6,469 nucleotides of DNA, taken from assembly GCA_964545245.1 (NCBI GenBank), contig CAZJFC010000083.1, forward strand, positions 1 through 6,469, written 5' to 3'. The notes under the pieces were generated by a model. The model was not told the origin of the DNA. It searched no databases and saw only the letters and a list, made by a program, of their open reading frames with translations. Every line of letters starts with the position of its first letter. The stretch's first letter is position 1. This document shows positions 6,301-6,469 of this stretch, in pieces. The DNA is from CAZJFC01 sp964545245. GTDB taxonomy: Bacteria; Pseudomonadota; Alphaproteobacteria; Rickettsiales; 21-14-0-20-44-7. Position numbers and translations under genes: made by a program.

Positions 6301-6376
6301 GCCAATGGTCGCACAAACCGGCCAGCAGCAGGAACAAACTGCGGAAAGGCGCAATGGCGGGCAGATGCTTTCCTAG
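3335..6376 (+). CDS. Large two-domain peptidoglycan-active protein (SLT/lysozyme-like plus L,D-transpeptidase-like)
   Basis: From the ATG the product has 1013 residues; an in-frame TTG at 3305 would add 10. Residues 1-130 are unrecognised. Three repeats follow (about 137-204, 244-306, 353-421), each with an SYNYS/SYNF...GD motif. Residues about 450-625 are lysozyme-like/SLT: E494 in CEHESGFNPN is the likely catalytic acid, with GLFQF (515-519) and YTAHNIG (585-591) matching the usual GLMQI and AYNAG motifs. A Lys/Glu-rich linker (about 675-692) leads to a likely L,D-transpeptidase-like domain (about 700-850): SGGHGKGAIP, then IHPDREANGTIGCVGI with H819 and C830. The His-Cys spacing is 11, shorter than classical YkuD. 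A small C-terminal region (about 890-950) and a Gln/Asn-rich tail end it. No signal peptide or membrane segment is visible, so how it reaches peptidoglycan is unknown. Possible roles: phage-like structural hydrolase, secreted effector, or wall-remodelling partner of the Tad pilus. It is probably transcribed separately from the pilus genes. Confidence 0.85.
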   Translation: MAEETPAKGKEILVDKVVRDAAINIFRTRLEVPNPELTAFRGTEAENGRIFFSDESKNADKDKPLYFVTVRPTGDSPDEYSPHEYQIIRMANARSPEYTVIDSGPDVTKEPATNFLDVITRSDLSSLGVEKGTPAKYNGVSINKDGSRSYNYSAGDAQISLNTEDGERFYAQVNRGAGIEDTGDSFLLNEVDPESSLEFSKLNDEKSNESCAIEEASPEEQAKIDRLQKLLDASKPSGLKDPSISFDGVSEIEAGEISYNYSFNEGDKSFPVSFRTKNGEDFSVHSDDSLVIAEKSKDIKFSGLNDKSYLNTSIPVPDNPLFPPERSKEPGDPQTKENVQKFLSNSSLGGKKFENITPARATNPGDGEAVSYNFKSGDTRLSVVNDNNSYSVWINDGKGAKPYGKTFSEEEINSGNGIDFSGGKKPAADKNAEHNPAPPKVKAEGAVSRKWAGYKGGNMPEIMDTVKWAAREVNERTSGRNINVDNLAAVCEHESGFNPNAGSINKKTGNVIAGGLFQFTDKTWDFISKDAKFKDNDGKQFTLKEKYPDLNWGNRFDITANALAGAYLYKRNADVIGSDSPTKIYTAHNIGLGGYKHFNNGLENSPDSRISSDRADIARNYKSNPVNFMENGKFRTYGDAFQTMSNHLDDRFTQAVKRGWEVETESGEKAIAKHSEKKEESKKEIASGSGRKSLKELHIGKVAGDGEWHITKDIKKYVGTPGKNRSLEVGDVVVTSPQGDQYKFGYLSGGHGKGAIPYRDEYDLKSRLGAKHDGTIDNFIFKQRYTDKKGNTCYRHVTEEGIRLADQFGKEGRTGILIHPDREANGTIGCVGINPQHWGAFRELWLNEVQKNGKQPKTLLSANDDKKQVEGYIAAKPEAKPERKEVATVSSRNGSSLHGNIREILGLSAKAEIEIRGGNVYVNGDKQAAATIKGGELQFKKGGKWQSEKINSRGGTADAGIDLDEVRGLLEGIEVRNTNPETERVNSNAPMVAQTGQQQEQTAERRNGGQMLS
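3743..4597 (+). repeat. Three diverged protein repeats in the N-terminal half of the hydrolase
   Basis: The motif S-Y-N-(Y/F) followed shortly by G-D recurs at residues 149, 258 and 371 (ATG numbering), a period of about 110. Each is preceded by a short strand-like segment (YNGVSI, ISFDGVSEI, FENITPA) and ends in a related phrase (FSKLND, FSGLND, DFSGG). At the DNA level the units are diverged. They probably form small beta-rich modules, perhaps for binding or spacing; no known family is claimed. Confidence 0.6.
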
Positions 6377-6419
6377 GGGGGATATTCCGTTCCCTTTGTT
6401 GCCTCTACAACTCTCCCTC

Positions 6420-6439
6420 CCCCCGTGCGGCGCTGCTGC
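6420..6439 (+). repeat. Dispersed GC-rich repeat, copy 3
   Basis: The exact 20-mer CCCCCGTGCGGCGCTGCTGC lies 43 bp after the hydrolase stop codon, in the same orientation as the copy just after the TadG-like gene. Its left flank differs: it is fused to C-rich text (CTCTCCCTCC) like that at the window start. No terminator with a T-run is visible between 6377 and 6469. Confidence 0.75.
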
Positions 6440-6454
6440 TCCTAAATCTTCACC

Positions 6455-6469
6455 CCTCCCTGAGGGAGG
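6455..6469. repeat. Terminal hairpin cut by the window end
   Basis: CCTCCC (6455-6460) and GGGAGG (6464-6469) form a perfect 6-bp stem with loop TGA, reaching the last base of the window. It may extend further and be related to the hairpin at 1-24. Confidence 0.5.

Noticed and set aside
1..6469. CRISPR array, tRNA or rRNA genes
   Set aside because: No regularly spaced direct repeats with unique spacers, no cloverleaf with CCA-type arms and no rRNA-like text were seen. The repeats present are inverted and intergenic.

Overview
The window looks like a piece of a moderately GC-rich (roughly 50-55% by eye) proteobacterial chromosome. An alphaproteobacterium is the best guess, because two TadE-like pseudopilins followed by a TadG-like von Willebrand A protein with a long Trp/Asn/Asp-rich insert is a layout typical of that class. 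This is an inference from protein style, not from a marker gene. All four recognisable genes lie on the + strand.

Layout: 1-193 is non-coding and holds a GC-rich hairpin, a short repeated TGTCACC tract, one copy of a dispersed 20-bp repeat and the leader of the first operon. 194-799 and 843-1394 encode two small TadE/TadF-family pseudopilins, each with an intact G|xxxxE prepilin-type processing motif. 1419-2906 encodes a TadG-like protein: an N-terminal membrane segment plus a vWA domain with an intact metal-ion-dependent adhesion site. The gaps are 43 and 24 bp, so these three are probably one operon for the minor, envelope-associated components of a Tad (Flp, type IVc) pilus. The ATPase, platform, secretin and Flp pilin genes are not in the window.

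2907-3304 has no gene. Nearly all of it is one large nested palindrome (about 2909-3268). GC-rich outer arms match at 34 of 35 positions and enclose an AT-rich core of four hairpins. The two outermost core hairpins are inverted copies of each other with some paired substitutions. The palindrome's left edge carries the same 20-mer found at 70-89 (opposite strand) and at 6420-6439, so copies sit at the edges of both transcription units.

3335-6376 encodes a protein of about 1013 residues that I do not recognise as a named family. It has three N-terminal repeats of about 110 residues, a lysozyme-like/SLT domain with its catalytic Glu, then an L,D-transpeptidase-like domain with a His...Gly-Cys signature. 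It should act on both glycan strands and peptide stems of peptidoglycan, yet it shows no signal peptide or membrane segment. Whether it serves the neighbouring pilus, a phage-like particle or an export route of its own cannot be decided here. 6377-6469 is non-coding and again holds repeat material.
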